A stretch of DNA of 64,000 bases. Origin: an uncultured Bacilli bacterium (GTDB lineage: Bacteria; Bacillota_I; Bacilli_A; RF39; UBA660). A program made the position numbers and the translations under genes. The notes beneath the pieces were generated by a model that worked only from the letters and a program-made list of their open reading frames with translations, ran no database searches and was not told the origin of the DNA. Position 1 is the first letter of the stretch. Each line of letters starts with the position of its first letter. Of this stretch, positions 63,435 to 64,000 are shown one piece after another. The stretch covers positions 186,001-250,000 of the forward strand of contig CAKPKR010000002.1 in assembly GCA_934167465.1 (NCBI GenBank), given 5' to 3'.

Positions 63435-64000
63435 CGAAGAACATAAATTATATTTAAAAAGAATTAAAAAGAAAAAATTATTTATTCGTTTTATTCAATT
63501 ATTAATATTAATTATTTTTATAATTATATGGCAACTATTAGCAGATTTTAAACTAATTAATACATTTATCAGTTCTAGTCCTAAAATGGTTGTAGATACC
63601 CTTATTTCACTCCATAAAACTGATTTATATAGACATATCTTTGTAACAGTATATGAAACTATAATTAGTTTCAGTCTAGGAACAATATTAGGATTTTTGG
63701 TAGCAAGTATTCTTTGGTGGAATGAAACATTAAAAAAAATAATTGATCCTTATTTAACTATTATAAATAGTTTACCTAAAGTAGCACTAGGACCTATAAT
63801 AATTATTTGGTTTGGTGCAGGAATAAAATCTATAATAATTATGAGTTTATTAATATCTGTAATTATTACTATAATAAATTGCACAACTAGTTTTGATGAA
63901 ACTGACTCCAATAAACTAAAATTAATGAAATCACTTAAAGCAAACAAATTTCAAACTTTTACTAAATTAGTCGTACCTAGTTCTATCAATAATATAATTA
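63427..64000 (+). CDS. ABC transporter permease (3' end outside window)
   Basis: The frame starts at an ATG overlapping the ATPase stop codon by 8 bp and runs off the window. It has a basic N-terminus, a first TM helix (LLILIIFIIIWQLL), then IFVTVYETIISFSLGTILGFL and SLPKVALGPIIIIWFG, the EAA-type loop of SsuC/TauC/ThiX-like importers. With the upstream binding protein and split ATPase it forms a NMT1/TauA-type importer. Substrate not known. Confidence 0.88.
   Translation, partial: MFSEEHKLYLKRIKKKKLFIRFIQLLILIIFIIIWQLLADFKLINTFISSSPKMVVDTLISLHKTDLYRHIFVTVYETIISFSLGTILGFLVASILWWNETLKKIIDPYLTIINSLPKVALGPIIIIWFGAGIKSIIIMSLLISVIITIINCTTSFDETDSNKLKLMKSLKANKFQTFTKLVVPSSINNII

Noticed and set aside
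63750..63947. Minus-strand 65-codon ORF at the right edge
   Set aside because: Antisense shadow of the ABC permease gene.

Overview
The window is strongly AT-rich chromosomal DNA from a low-GC, endospore-forming Bacillota, probably an uncultured gut lineage near the Erysipelotrichia/Mollicutes branch. This is inferred from the base composition, GGAGG-type ribosome binding sites, B. subtilis-like sporulation gene order (dacB-spmA-spmB-rluB; yabG-veg-spoVG; yabP-yabQ-divIC; gerQ; cotF-like) and a tmRNA tag ending in an aromatic-Ala motif rather than the usual LAA. No rRNA genes or CRISPR arrays were seen.

Layout. 1-4.2 kb: nicotinamidase-like gene (cut by the window edge) with a multi-operator promoter, a lipoprotein, and the rluB/spmB/spmA/dacB spore cortex group. 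4.3-5.1 kb: a small anchored surface protein behind a promoter with a G10 tract between -35 and -10, and the first of three type I toxin-antitoxin-like loci. 5.3-11.9 kb: class A PBP, CYTH, PduL, GerQ, LemA, DivIC, YabQ, YabP, SpoVG, Veg, YabG. 11.9-21 kb: a second surface protein with the same G10 promoter, then a Tad-like export/pilus operon (CpaF ATPase, two TadB/C proteins, CpaB/RcpC-like protein, TadE-like pseudopilin) carrying a large Cys-rich adhesin with a likely thioester domain. 21-25 kb: membrane protein, coat proteins, superoxide dismutase, Zn-ribbon protein, DUF488 protein.

25.4-34.5 kb is an accessory region downstream (in transcription sense) of ssrA. It holds an AlbA_2 regulator, a coiled-coil protein, a decayed KilA-N gene, a Pycsar antiphage pair (membrane effector plus pyrimidine cyclase), an odd SDR oxidoreductase, and a small mobilizable element with a MobV relaxase and a large serine recombinase. 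Three of its transcription units end in the same ~75 bp element, one copy of which shares 13 bp with the 3' end of ssrA.

34.5-41 kb: ssrA neighbourhood with smpB and rnr plus two acetyltransferases and a degenerate ABC protein. 41-51 kb: second toxin-antitoxin-like locus, a T-box-controlled deoC-tyrS operon, rbfA, a type IV pilin-like protein, and the rimP-nusA-ylxR-deaminase-infB operon. 51-54.6 kb: CPBP protease, metallophosphoesterase, HdeD-like protein, third toxin-antitoxin-like locus between two ~160 bp direct repeats, tRNA-Ala. 55.2-64 kb: a NMT1/TauA-type ABC transporter whose ATPase gene is split by a ~6.5 kb integrative element (large serine recombinase, HUH Rep/relaxase, FtsK/TcpA-like ATPase, regulator, zinc-ribbon cargo protein). 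Joining the flanks at an 8 bp shared core restores an intact ATPase.

The most unusual signals are the paired phase-variable promoters, the three-copy toxin-antitoxin family with aligned antisense promoters, the repeated 3' element in the ssrA-linked defence region, and the compact element inserted in the ABC signature motif. All family assignments come from reading motifs by eye; no database search was run.
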